From positions 12,648,001 through 12,712,000 of the forward strand of contig NC_088679.1 of the NCBI RefSeq assembly GCF_950023065.1: a stretch of DNA of 64,000 nucleotides. Reading direction: 5' to 3'. The stretch comes from Planococcus citri (lineage: Eukaryota > Arthropoda > Insecta > Hemiptera > Pseudococcidae). The stretch's first letter is position 1, and every line of letters starts with the position of its first letter. Positions 24,327 to 36,150 of this stretch are shown piece after piece. The translations under genes were made by a program, and so were the position numbers. Below the pieces are notes generated by a model, which ran no database searches, was not told the origin of the DNA, and worked only from the letters and a program-made list of their open reading frames with translations.

Positions 24327-24505
24327 GTAAGTACCTACTCATATATATAGATTTTTTTTTAAAAAAATACATTTTCCTATCAAAAAATAATTACCTATTT
24401 AATATTTAAACTCAGTCATATATACATAAAAATATCTAACAATAGATCACATTACATTACATACAAAAACAAAAATAAAATCAGGAGGATGAAATCGATT
24501 GAATT

Positions 24506-27500
24506 TTACGTATTATAATTTTCATCTTTACTCGTAAATTGATCAATTTGTTCTAATTTCTCTTCGATGGGCGTTAAGAAGTCTTTTTTTATTTGCAGCC
24601 ATTCTTCTTTTGTTTTGATTCGTTGGCATAGTAATTCTTTGAAACAGCTAAGAGTATCTTCAATATCTTGATGAAAACTGGTATCTTCTGCGAGGCAAAA
24701 AAAAAAAAAACAAAAATAAGGTTGACAGGATGAAGATATTTTTTTCGGTTTGGATTTCAAATTTTTAAAATTATTCTGATTTGATCATTTTTACAAGTTT
24801 TACTTCGATCGTAAAACTGTTTCGTTTTTTTTTTTTTTTTTTTTTTTTCAAAATTTAGAAGTTCCGAATCTTTGAATAAACACAAACACCCCCCCCCCTC
24901 CTCCCACCCAAAAAATTAAAACACTCCCAAAAATTACCTTCAATAACATCTTCCAAAATATTAACCACGCTTCCATCGGCGGTCACGTAATAATAATCTT
25001 GAATAACAACATCGGCATCGTTACTGCTACTGACAGCTTCTTCATTCAGACTGGTCACCAATAAATGTATATGTTTGCACATATTCTGATGAATAGCCGA
25101 TTCTTGACACGAACACGAATACTGATGCCAGCACGTCTCACATTGCGAACATTTCAGCAAACACATCTCACCGATTGATTTGAATTTGAGCGACGCGCAT
25201 CGAGGAGTCAGCTTCTGAATAAAATTACACTGACGACCGTAATCGATCTGCCAATATCCTTCGGATAACGAAGTAATAGTGAAATCTTTCTTATTGGTTA
25301 GAGCTTCTTCGTGGTGTTTTTTCAACGCGTTGAGTTTTTCCGGTGGATTCTCATCGGATGCGAGGAGTTTCTGAGCGAGGAATGTTTTCAGGTAGTGTAA
25401 TTCTTCAGCGAGCGATTTGATTTTACTTTTTCTCAGCTTCTCGTGGAACGATTCTAGGCGATCGTTTTTATTAATTCCGGCATGGCTTCGATAACAATAT
25501 GCCCATCTTTCGGCCGTACCGGCGTAATTACTAAGGAAATAGTTGATGAAATCTTGTAGCTCTGGGTCTTGATCGTTGAGGAATTTTTCTAACGTTTGTT
25601 TGAATTGTTTCTCGTTCATTTCTCGTTGAATGCTGCGAAGGAAAGTGCGAGTGGTTTGTTGAGTTTTTTCGTTTTGGATCAAGGACAGGTGTTGCTTCCA
25701 GCATTGGGTTACTTCTTTGGAACAATACAGCCAAGTTTCGGGCACGGGGAAGATCTTAGACCAACAGTTGTAGTAGACGGAGTCCATGTTAGACATGAAG
25801 GTTTTTATTTGGGTATCGCCGATGATGGTATGGATACAGCGGAGAAATAGTGTAACGGAGACTTCGTCGTTTCGAGTACTCAGAGCGTAGCCGACTGGTA
25901 TGCCTTCGTTGTTCAAGTTCAATACCATGATTGTGAAGAGCATGAAGTTATACGGATTGGTATCTGGAGTCGATCCCATGCAAATGACTCCACCTTCGGC
26001 GAACAGTTTTAGTTTTTGTTTCTGCGTCGAGTCGACGTAAACCATGACGAAATCGTGCTCGGAGAAAAGACACGATTCGGGAGGATCTTTGAGTACGTCG
26101 ATGATGGGTGTAGTTTTCTGTTGTTCTTTGTAGTACAGAATGTTTTTGTGATTCGATTCGACGAAAGTGGTAACGTTATCGCAATCTTTAGAGATGGGGA
26201 ACAGGTTAACGACGTGTTTGCGTTCGATATTGTGCAGATCTTTCCTTAGCAGCGATCTTTTCCTATTATTACAGGTGCCATTTACCAACGACTCTTGCTC
26301 TTTCTTGATTATTTCGGTGGGTGGAACGTTTTCGGCGATTTGAGAAGCGATCTCGTTCCGTTTAGCTTTATCGAGATAAATATGAGCTAGTTCGCTTTCG
26401 TTGCCGATTTCATGGCCGACGTGAATGGGTTGAAAAGTGACCGTACATTTACCGTTGGATTTATCTTGTCTGAGTTTCAGTTCACCCGGACAAGTGCCGT
26501 TTAGTTTCTTCGATCCTTGCTTTTTCAAGTTCCTTAAGCGAAAGTCTTTCTGCGTTCGTTCGCGGTAGACGCCGGAACGATGGCATTCGAAAACTCGGTA
26601 CTCGTGATTGGCGGTGTGGCAGACTCGACGACTAGTGTATTGCGTTATGGTGGATACTTCGAGTTTACATTTCCATTCTTCGAATTGTTCGCGAGAATCG
26701 AACTCGTGAGTTTCGGGTTTGAACTCGATACCGTGTTCGTTGGTGTAGTGATTGGTTAGAGCGTATCTGACAGGGTAGTGGATACCGCAGAGGACACAAT
26801 TTACCGAAGATGTGCAATCGGATACCTGTAACGTGAGGTCGAGGAATTAAATAATTTATGGATGGAACGAGCCACGAGGGTAATGAGGGTTGAAGGAATG
26901 AATACCTTGGTTCGTTTGAGGCATTTTTCCATGTGCTGTTTTAACGATTCCTCCTTGACAAAACTTCGATGGCAACGTTGACACATCTGCAAATATAATT
27001 GAGTCAGGATTAATATTCAACGAATAGAGGAAATATTTTTTAAAGCTTAAAATAGCACTCTTTACTCTTGCTAAAAAGAAAAATTGACCACTTTCTCTAC
27101 CCCTAAAACACCAGCAGAGCAGACAAGATTTAAGCTGAGACAGTGGCTTGACTAAAATTTTCTTTAAAGGAAGGCAAAACAATATCGACTCATCAAAATA
27201 GATTAAAATTTGGTGAAAAATTCAAAATTTTCAACGAGAATGTTTTCGATAAATTTTGGAGAATTATAAGCTCAAAATGGGACACGATTTTCGAAAATTT
27301 TAATTTCGGAAGCAATTCAAGAATTTTGGCTAAAAATGTTTTTGTACAATTTTGAAGAATTTTGAGCCCAAAATTAGGCCATCATTTTTGGAATTTTCGA
27401 GAATGCCACGTGAGTGACCTATCAAAGATTTTTTCAGCATTTTTGAAGAATTTTCAGCCTGATGTTCGGATACATTCTTTTTTTATTTTTGAGAAGATGA

Positions 27501-30500
27501 CATTCAATTCAACAAAATAGAATAAAACGTGAGCAGGTAAAAAATTTCAACGAGAATAATTTTGAGCAATTGTGAAGCATTTTAAGCTCAGTATTAAGCC
27601 ATAATTTTTAAAGTCAAGATCAATATTGAAATTTTGCGAGTAATCAAAAATTTTGGCCAGAAATGTTCTTGAGCAGTATTAAAGGATTTTAAGCCTAAAA
27701 TCGTGTCATGATTTTCAGGTTTTCAAGTGCCAGGTAACCCACCAAAATAGATTGACATTTGGTGAGAAATTCAAAAAATTTAACGAAAATGTTCTCGATT
27801 AATTTTGGAGAATTTTGAGGACGAAATTAAGCCATGATTTTCTGGATTTTTGAAAACGCTTCGAGGGACTTACGTTTGGAGATCCACTAAAATTTACCGA
27901 GTAATTTTACGAATTTCTGTCAAAGATGATTTTGAGCAATTTTGAGCTCAAAATTGGGTCATTATTTTCCGGTTTTTTTTTCAGTGTCATGCAACATTCC
28001 AAAATGTATTAAAATTTCGTAAGAAATTCAAAAATGTTGACAAAATTTTTTTTTTAGTAATCTTAGTACAATTTTGAGTCTACAAAATTGAGTCATAATT
28101 TTCAGGTTTTCTGAAAAAGGCATACGTACGACCTTTCAAAATTGGCTAAAATTTTGCAGGAATTCTAAGATGAAAACGGAAGTGTTTTTGAGAATTTTTG
28201 AAGAATTTTGAGTGCAAATTTTGGGTACCTGTATTTTTTGAGATTTTCAGAAAAATGCAAAGAAACCTCGCAAAGTTGGTTAGAATTTTCTGAGTAAAGT
28301 GATTCAAATTTCAACGAGAATGATTTTCAGAAATTCTGAAAATTTTTAAGCTCAAAATTAAGCCATGATTTTCTGGATTATTGAAAAAATCGCCAAGGGA
28401 CCTACGTTTGGAAATCCACTAAAATTTACCGAGTAATTTTACGAATTTTTGCCAAAAATAATTTGAGCCCAAAATTGGGTCATGATTTTTCTTTTTTTTT
28501 TTCAGTGTCGTGCAACATTCCAAAATGTATTAAAATTTCGTGAGAAATTCAAAAATGTTGACGAGAATGTTTTTTATGTTGTTTTTTTTTTTTTTAGTAA
28601 TCTTAGTACAATTTTGAGCCACAAAATTGAGTCATAATTTTCGAGTTTTTTTGAAAAAGGCATACGTACGACCTTTCAAAATTGGCTAATATTTTGCAGG
28701 AATTCTAAGATGAAAACAGAAGTGTTTTTGAGCATTTTTGAAGAATTTTGAGTGCAAACTTTGGGCCCCTGTATTTTTTGAGATTTTTAGAAAAATGCAA
28801 CGAAACCTCCCAAAATAGGTTAGACTTTTCCGAGTAATTCAAATTTCAACGAGAATGATTTTCAGAAATTCTGTTTTTAAGCTCAAAATTAAGCCATGAT
28901 TTTCTGGATTTCTGAAAAAATCGCCGAGAGACCTACGTTTCGAGATTCACTAAAATTTACCGAATAATTTTACGAATTTCTGTCAAAAATGATTTTGAGC
29001 AATTTTAAGCCCAAAATTGGGTCATGATTTTCATTTTTTTTTTCAGTGACATGCAACATTCCAAAATGTATTAAAATTTCGTGAGAAATTCAAAAATGTT
29101 GACGAGAATGTTTTATTATTTTTTTTTTTTAGTAATCTTAGTACAATTTTGAGCCACAAAATTGACTCGTGATTTTCGAATTTTTTGAAAAAGACATACG
29201 TGTACGACCTTTCAAAATTGACTCAATATTTTGCAGGGATTTTAAAATAAAGACGGATGTGTTTTTGAGCATTTTTGAAGAATTTTGAGTACAAATTTTG
29301 GGTACCTGTATTTTTTAAATTTTTGAAAAAATGCAACGAAACCTCCTAAAATAGGTTGGAATTTTCCGAGTAGGTAATTCAAATTTCAACGAGAATGATT
29401 TTCAGAAATTCTGGAAAATTCTAAGCTCAAAATTAAGCCATGATTTTTGAGATTATTAAAAAAGTTTGGCGACCTGAATTGGGAAACATTTTGTGAAGAT
29501 TCGAAGAGTGCGATAAAAAGTGTTTTTTTTTTTTTTTTTAATAATTTTGGAAAAATACTATGCAATCTATTGAAATGGATTAAAATTTCTAAGAGAATGT
29601 TTATTTGGGGGATTTTGAAGAATTTTAAAGACAAAATAATTGAATCATAATTTTTGAGATTTTTTGAATAAGTTTCTAGCGACCTGAATCGGTTGAAATT
29701 TTGAAGTATGTAATTCAAAAATTCTAGTCAAAAATGTTTTTAATCAATTTTAAAGAATTTTAAGTTCAAAATTATTGAGTTATGATTTTCGCTTTTTAAA
29801 AAGTGTCGTGAGACCTATCAGAATTGATTAAAATTTCGGGAGTAATTCAGAAATTTCAACGAGAACATTTTCGAGCACTTTTAAAGGTATTTTGAACACA
29901 AAATTGAGCCACGATTTTCTGGATTTTTCAAAAATTAGGCACTACCTAGTACCTACCTATCAAGATCCGTTAAAATTTTACGAGTAGGTAATTCAAAATT
30001 TCTACTGAAAATGTTTTTGAACAATTTTAAAGAGTTTTGATCGCAAAATTGAGTCATGATTTCAATTTTTGAAGTGTCATGCAACCTATAAAAATGTTTT
30101 AAAATTCGTGAGAATTTCAAAAATTTCTACAAAAATGTTTTTGAATAATTTCGAAGTATTTTGAGTCTAATTTCAGCGGTTTTAAAAGTGTCATGCGACC
30201 ATCAAAATTGGCCAAAAATTCATAAGAAATTCAAAAATTTCAACAAGAGTGTTTTTGAGCAATTTTGAAAAATTTTCACACTCAAAATTATTAAACCATG
30301 ATTTTTGTATTTTAAAAAAATATGCCATCTGTGATAATTGGTTAAAATTTAGATAAAAATTCAAAAAATTTAATGAGAATATTTTAGAGCAATTTTGAAT
30401 GAACCCGAAATGGAGTTATTCGTGAAGAGGTCAAAAATAGGTTTTGATGGAAAATTTTGATTTCCTCGTAAAATTGCAACTCAGGTATTTAGATAGGTTA

Positions 30501-31744
30501 CGGTACACTTTTTCAAAAACCTCAAAAATCAAGACCCAATTTTGACCTCAAAATTCTTCAAAAAGCTTAAAAAAAACAAAAAAAACTTCTGATTTTTTGC
30601 GAAATTTTTTCTTATGCATTTTGATGAGATGAAAGGTCACTTTCAAATAATTCTAAAACAAGGTATTTTTAATTTCTACTCAAAATTTGACCGGGGGGGG
30701 GGGGATTTTGAAATTCAACTTTACCCTATTATGTAAGCCGATTTAAACAAAATTTGAATCAACGAGCATATGTAAAAATGAACAAAATACTCGTACAATA
30801 AAATACAACTAACCAACTCTTCCGAAGATGCATGTGCTTCACGCATATGTTCCGTTAATCTGTATTTACTGCGATAAGCTCTGCTACAAATATCGCATCC
30901 CTAGAATAAAAATCAAAAGCATAAACACACGAACAATATCATTAAATTCGAGTAAATAAAAAAAAAACACGAAATAGCATACAAAGCTTTTCTTCAATTT
31001 ATGACAATTTCGCAGATGACTAACGATACTTTTTCTTTTTTCAAACACTTTGCCACAGTAATCACATTCCTGCAAATATATCACGACAAAAACAAACGAT
31101 TATCCACGAACGTTAAGAGTAAAAAATATCCGCCAAATAAAATCAACTCACATATTGCCTATTTTCTTCTATGCGTTTTTTCTTTCGATATTTTGACAAA
31201 CGTATCTGTAGAAGAAAATGCATCAAAAATGAATATACGTTGACCAGGAATTGCATACTGCAAAATACACAATACAATTTACCTTATGCGAGAAATTATT
31301 TCGTTCCATATGCGTTTTAATATGACGAACTAAACTATCTCGTCGTGGGAAAATAGTTCCGCAATAGTCACATTCCTAAAAATAATGAAAAAATAAGTAT
31401 CACAAGAACAGTTTTAACGAAACAACGGTGACAATGCAGTATACTCACAAACGATAGCTTCTCTTCATCGTCGAGGTGGAAAAATTCCATATGACGTTTC
31501 AGGTTTTCTTTACGACTGAAAGGTTTCTTGCAGATTTCGCATTTCTAAAGGCAGATTAACAAGAACGATATCTCAATAATGTACATCTGTGTACTGGGGA
31601 GATATACAGGATATTCATTAGTCTACTTACACAAGCTAGATCGTTTCCTATATTATGGACAGTCTTCAGATGACGACCTAAACCTCGAGCTGCGGTAAAA
31701 GTATTACCACAAACGTGGCATACATCACGCCTCTTCGCTCGCAT
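24506..31744 (-). CDS. seven-finger C2H2 / degenerate MULE transposase / SWIM protein
   Basis: The exons, in transcript order, are 31744-31631, 31544-31449, 31375-31283, 31069-30983, 30900-30814, 26986-26906, 26825-24938 and 24687-24506. They join to 875 codons; the first six introns are phase 0 and the last is phase 1. The first six exons each encode one finger; the sixth is C2HC (CQRCHRSF..H..C). A seventh finger, CVLCGIHY..H..H, opens the long exon. Next come a FAR1/FLYWCH-like Cys/His region (about residues 215-325), a MULE-type DDE core (about 450-650) and a SWIM finger, CxC-x9-CxH, at about 757-771. By eye the first catalytic Asp aligns with Gly (about 470), the second with Asn (about 532) and the core CxxH reads CSKE; the Glu in LESFH is kept. 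This suggests a domesticated DNA-binding protein rather than an active transposase. A 54 nt phase-0 exon at 31152-31205 is also possible. Confidence 0.8.
27180..30480. repeat. tandem array in the 3.8 kb zinc-finger/MULE intron, ~530 bp higher-order unit
   Basis: The intron 26987-30813 is filled with ~130-140 bp diverged units (AAAATTTCGTGAGAAATTCA, GAGAATGTTTTTGAGCA, AAAATTGGGTCATGATTTT). A longer block repeats about every 530-540 bp: TACGTTTGGAGATCCAC-like words at about 27872, 28404 and 28934, and CATACGTACGACCTTTC at about 28121, 28661 and 29194. The units share vocabulary with the 22.1-23.8 kb array, so both probably come from one repeat family. Confidence 0.75.
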
Positions 31745-32453
31745 GATGATCGAGTAATGCTGTTCCAATGTAAGAGAAATAACGATCCCGAACGTAAGTC
31801 TTTGCTGATCTGAAAAAGAAATGAACACACGAAGTTAGAAGACAGATAGTTACTAAAATAGAGTATATGAATGAAGTATTACCTGGAGTGAGATTTCTAG
31901 TGAATGAAAATCAACTCATTATTATAAAATCTGAACTATAATAAGAACATTTCCCAGTTTTTTCTGCAGAAAATCAGAATTCAGATCAAAATTTTAAACC
32001 AAACCAAAATATTTTGCATCAAACTGATAACGTTCGTCATTTCCGAAAAAAAAGATGGAAACGCACGGAATGATACAATTTTTTTTATGCACTGTCATTC
32101 TGCCAATGAGTAATCCAATTTTCCAAACTAATTTCTTTTACGTTTCTGGGGTAGTTACAAAATTAATTTACGATTAAATTTTAATTAACTTCAAATTCAT
32201 CCTTTTAAAATTCATTTCAACCCTCAAAAACTTTTTAAAATTGTAAAAATCTGAATTTTCGAACTGTACAATCGTTGGTGCTATGTGCTTCAACATGGGG
32301 AAGGGGGGATTTATGGCGCGAAAGCGAAAAATTTGATAATTTTATTTATGTTGATAACATCGTCCACCTTTTGAAGTTCTGACTAATTTACGAAATAAAG
32401 TAATAATTATTAGTATGCCCAACTAAAGTCTCTGTACTGGAAAAAATCTCAAA
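31745..32453. promoter_or_regulatory. shared upstream region between the zinc-finger/MULE gene and MLH1
   Basis: The two start codons face away from each other across 709 bp, so this region must hold both promoters. A non-coding first exon of the minus-strand gene probably lies here, because CTTTTCAG at about 31808-31815 would be an acceptor 64 bp before its ATG. No TATA box or named motif is clear. Confidence 0.55.
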
Positions 32454-35366
32454 ATGGCAAGCTCTGCAGCTCCAGCAGTTGTAAAAAAATTGGATGAAAC
32501 CGTCGTGAATCGAATCGCCGCCGGAGAAGTAATTCAAAGACCAGCCAATGCTCTGAAAGAATTATTGGAAAACAGGTAACACTCTTATTTTTAAACTATT
32601 TAAAGCACCTATTCAATAATCTTCTTTATTTCAGCTTGGATGCCAAATCTACTAATATTCAGATCACCGTCAAAAATGGAGGTTTAAAGTTACTTCAGGT
32701 AAATGAACGTTGCTCGTAGCACATTTCATCACTGCTCACATTGATATGTATCAACACTGATTCATTTAATAAATTCAGATTCAAGATAACGGCACTGGAA
32801 TCCGCAAAGACGATCTGGGCATTGTATGCGAACGTTTCACAACTAGTAAATTAACTCAATTCGAGGATCTAAATACAATAACCACGTTTGGATTTCGAGG
32901 CGAAGCTTTAGCAAGTATTAGTCACGTTGCTCATCTTACCATCATAACGAAGACAGCCTCAGATCCTTGCGCTTACAAGTAACTCTACGATGCTCTTCAG
33001 AGATCACGTGATTGAAATCGTAGACTCGTATTGACCAAAGTATTATTTTTCAGAGCTAGTTACGAAGATAGCAAGTTGAAAGGTCCTCCTAAAGCGTGTG
33101 CGGGTAACCAAGGTACTCAAATTATAGTCGAAGATTTATTTTATAATGTAGCCACTAGAAGAAAATCATTGAGGAGTAGTAGCGAAGAACACATGAAAAT
33201 TGCGGATGTTGTACGTCTCAACTACAATAATTTATCAATTCGTAGTTGTAATAGTATGAAAAATAATACTCTGTTTTGATTCCAGGTGAGTAAATATTCC
33301 ATTCACAATCCTACGGTTGGGTTCACTCTTCGTAAACAAGGTGAAAGTTCGACCGATGTCAGGACCAATCCAAATTCAACTCATGTGGATAATATTCGAT
33401 GTATTTACGGTCTAAATGTAGCCAAGTAATTGACCATTTTTTGAATTAAATATTCTACACTTGAAGTGTGATTTAATTCGTGATTTTTGTTTTCTTTTCA
33501 GAGGAGTTGAATTAGTTGAAGCTCAGGACGACTGCTTAAAGTTTACTCTCAAAGGATACATGTCCAACGCTAATTTTCCTATGAAGAAACAAATTTTTCT
33601 TCTCTTTATCAATAATCGTTTGGTTGACTCTCAAAGTACGTATCATTTAAACGACGAATAATTCACAAATTTTGCTTCATGGGCAATGATTGATGAATAA
33701 TCTTTACTCGTATTTTTTTCAGACATAAGGAAAACCTTGGAACAAGTGTATAGTTTGTATTTACCGAAAGGAATGCATCCTTTTTTATACCTTAGTCTAT
33801 CGTTGGATCCTCGTAATGTCGACGTGAACGTTCATCCTACCAAACACGAGGTTCATTTTTTACACGAAGATGTGATCATTGATAAAATAAAAATCGCCAT
33901 CGAAGCCAAACTTACCGGATGTAATACGTCTAGAATATTTTACACTCAGGTAAATATCTCCCCGTTACAACGAGTACAAAGTTAAATTTTGTAATTTAAT
34001 CAATTTCACTTCTGTACAGACCAAATTACCCGGAGAAGTGAAACCTGCTACGGAATCTGCTCCTAAAACGGAAAAAACTGCTTCGGAAACAGCTCCTGCT
34101 CCTAATTATACAGTTCGTAATGATCCAGGAACTCAAAAAATTGATAAATTTTTCAGCCCTAATGCTCCTCCACCTCCTGCCATTACGAATCCTAATATCA
34201 GTATTTCTATCGAGACTAAGTACGTTTGAGATGACTTCATTTTGTGTTTCAGTTTCAATTACTTACGTGATTGTAAAATTGTCTAATTTCTTTGTGCAGG
34301 AGAGACATCAAGCTTACCAGCGTAGTAAACTTGAAAAAAGAAATCGAATCTAATGTCGATGAAAAGCTCAAAGATATTTTACGTAATTTCTCTTACGTTG
34401 GCGCTGTGAATAAAATCTGGTGTGTGATTCAGCATCAAACGGAGTTGTACATTTGTAATAATGCTTTGATATTGTGAGTAAGGTATTCGTGGATAATCAA
34501 GATTGTTTTATCAGTGATCATTAATTTGGATGCAATTTTACAGCGAAGAAATGTTTTACCAAATGATGATCTCGAATTTTGGCAATTTTCACGTCATAAA
34601 ATTCTCAGTAAGAAATGAAATCTTGACGATTATTATTTGTAAAAATAATCCTACGTGTGAGTATAATTTTTTTGATTTTTTTCAGACTCCTTTATATCTC
34701 CCAGAACTGATATCAATAGCTATGGAAGAAGTGGAAGGCAGCGACGAAGAAAAAGCTCAAATTGCTAAAGCTGCAGCTGACGTTATCGATTCCAAGAAAC
34801 TCATGCTGAATGATTATTTTGCGACGGAAATCGATGAAAATGAGAATCTCTTATCAATTCCTTTATTATTAGGTAAATATTGAGAAAACCTGGTTCTCCT
34901 AGAATAAAATTTGATCAAAAGAATCAATATGGAAATCATTTTTCAGACAATTATACCCCGAGTGTGGCCGGATTACCTTCTTATGCGTTAACTTTAGCTA
35001 CCGAGGTCAATTGGGAAGAGGAGTTGCCTTGTTTTAAGACATTCTGCGAGCAGACTGCTTCTTTCTACGCTTACGGTTGGAAGAAAGAGAACGTTCCAGA
35101 TGATGAAGACCTTACGGTAATAATCATACAGTATTTGTGGCTTATGTAGTGACATTTGTATTTTGTATCTATCTTCGTATTTAATTTTCTAATTTTATCA
35201 CGTCAATTAGGATGGCGAATGTTTAAAATGGACATGGACCCTGGAACACGTTTTGTACCCAGCGATTAAAAAACATCTGCTACCGAGCAAGAAACTCTTC
35301 AATGATCGAGCAGTTCTACAAATCGCCAGTTTACCTCAATTGTATAAAGTATTCGAAAGATGTTGA
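32454..35366 (+). CDS. MLH1: DNA mismatch repair protein MLH1, complete
   Basis: Thirteen exons: 32454-32575, 32635-32698, 32779-32978, 33054-33210, 33286-33425, 33502-33635, 33723-33949, 34020-34219, 34300-34473, 34544-34607, 34686-34872, 34947-35116 and 35211-35366. They join to 664 codons plus TGA, with introns mostly 60-95 bp. The N-terminal GHKL ATPase is complete: NRIAAGEVIQRP, the ELLENSLDA box with catalytic Glu at about 36, QDNGTGI at 64-70, TSKL, and GFRGEALASISH at 100-111. The transducer domain has NVDVNVHPTKHEVHF. A linker carries the MLH1-type QKIDKFF motif. The protein ends in FERC, the conserved MLH1 C-terminus. MutL-alpha (with PMS2) acts in the nucleus after MutS recognises a mismatch. 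The length is shorter than the vertebrate protein, mainly in the linker. A polyadenylation signal (AATAAA) is at about 35535. Confidence 0.97.
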
Positions 35367-35899
35367 ACTAGTTTTTATTTTATTATTTTTACTCAGTCAT
35401 ACTTGTTTGTATTTTTATAATTTGCTCGGTGTCTGTTTCAAATTGAATGATCTTTGTTTTTTATTTTATTTTTTTAGAATTACATCAGTATTTTTTTCTT
35501 ACTTTTTCGTTTCAATTTATTCGATAATTTTCTCAATAAAAAAAGAAACTAAGTTATCACGAACTGGAAAGTAAGTATATTAAAATATAACAAAAAATTT
35601 TCTCTCAAACAATACTATACAAAAAAAATATTGTTACGTATAAATTCAATTATAAAAATACCAATTGAAAAAAAAAACTCGTAAGGAACATCACGATAAA
35701 ATAAACCTCATCGTAATCAGTCTAACTTTATTCTTTTATTTTCCACTCCTTCTACTTCATCGAGTATCTGGCTCAAGTCGTGATCTAATTCGCTTATATC
35801 TTCGAAATAATCCATTGTGGAAGGTTGATCAGACTGAAAATAACAGAACAGAAGGTCGATGTTGAATGTAAACATTATTTTAAGGGTCAATCCATATCA
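34933..35899. repeat. duplicated block, copy A (MLH1 side)
   Basis: This block holds the last two MLH1 exons, the MLH1 3' region and an antisense copy of the last SMARCAL1 exon. It matches 40516-41629 in the same orientation at roughly 95% identity by eye. The left edge is AAATCATTTTTCAG and the right edge is about TCCATATCA; outside these words the flanks differ. Here the MLH1 part is intact and functional. Confidence 0.9.
35717..35833 (-). pseudogene. SMARCAL1: orphan copy of the last SMARCAL1 exon
   Basis: This 117 nt copy matches the real terminal exon at 41448-41564, including its acceptor and stop, with about half a dozen substitutions. The frame is still open, but the PIP-like word QPSIMDYF of the real exon reads QPSTMDYF here, so the key Ile is Thr. 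No other SMARCAL1 exon is nearby on this strand; upstream lies an unrelated plus-strand gene. It is therefore a non-functional remnant unless used by an unknown transcript. Confidence 0.85.
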
Positions 35900-36150
35900 T
35901 CAAGAAGCACAATCAACCAAGACTGGAAAATATGTAGTATGAATCATATTCGTGTTTCAAATTTGCCATAATTCTTTGTACCTATGGATTTTAGTTATTA
36001 ATTGCTAGTAGTGTAATTACTAATTAGATCGTATTGAACTGAAATTTTCTACTGTGTATTCAAGGTAGGAGTAACATTCATATTTTTAATTACGTTACTA
36101 TCTAGTATGTATTTGATTTTATCGTAATACGATTTGTTTTCTATTCGCAG

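Noticed and set aside
25531..26249. Plus- and minus-strand frames overlapping the MULE/SWIM exon
   Set aside because: They are shadows of the 557-codon minus-strand frame and show no domain of their own.
35302..35574. 90-codon frame repeated at 41035-41301
   Set aside because: It overlaps the last MLH1 exon in another frame and its copy in the duplicated block; the hydrophobic tail is T-rich 3' UTR.
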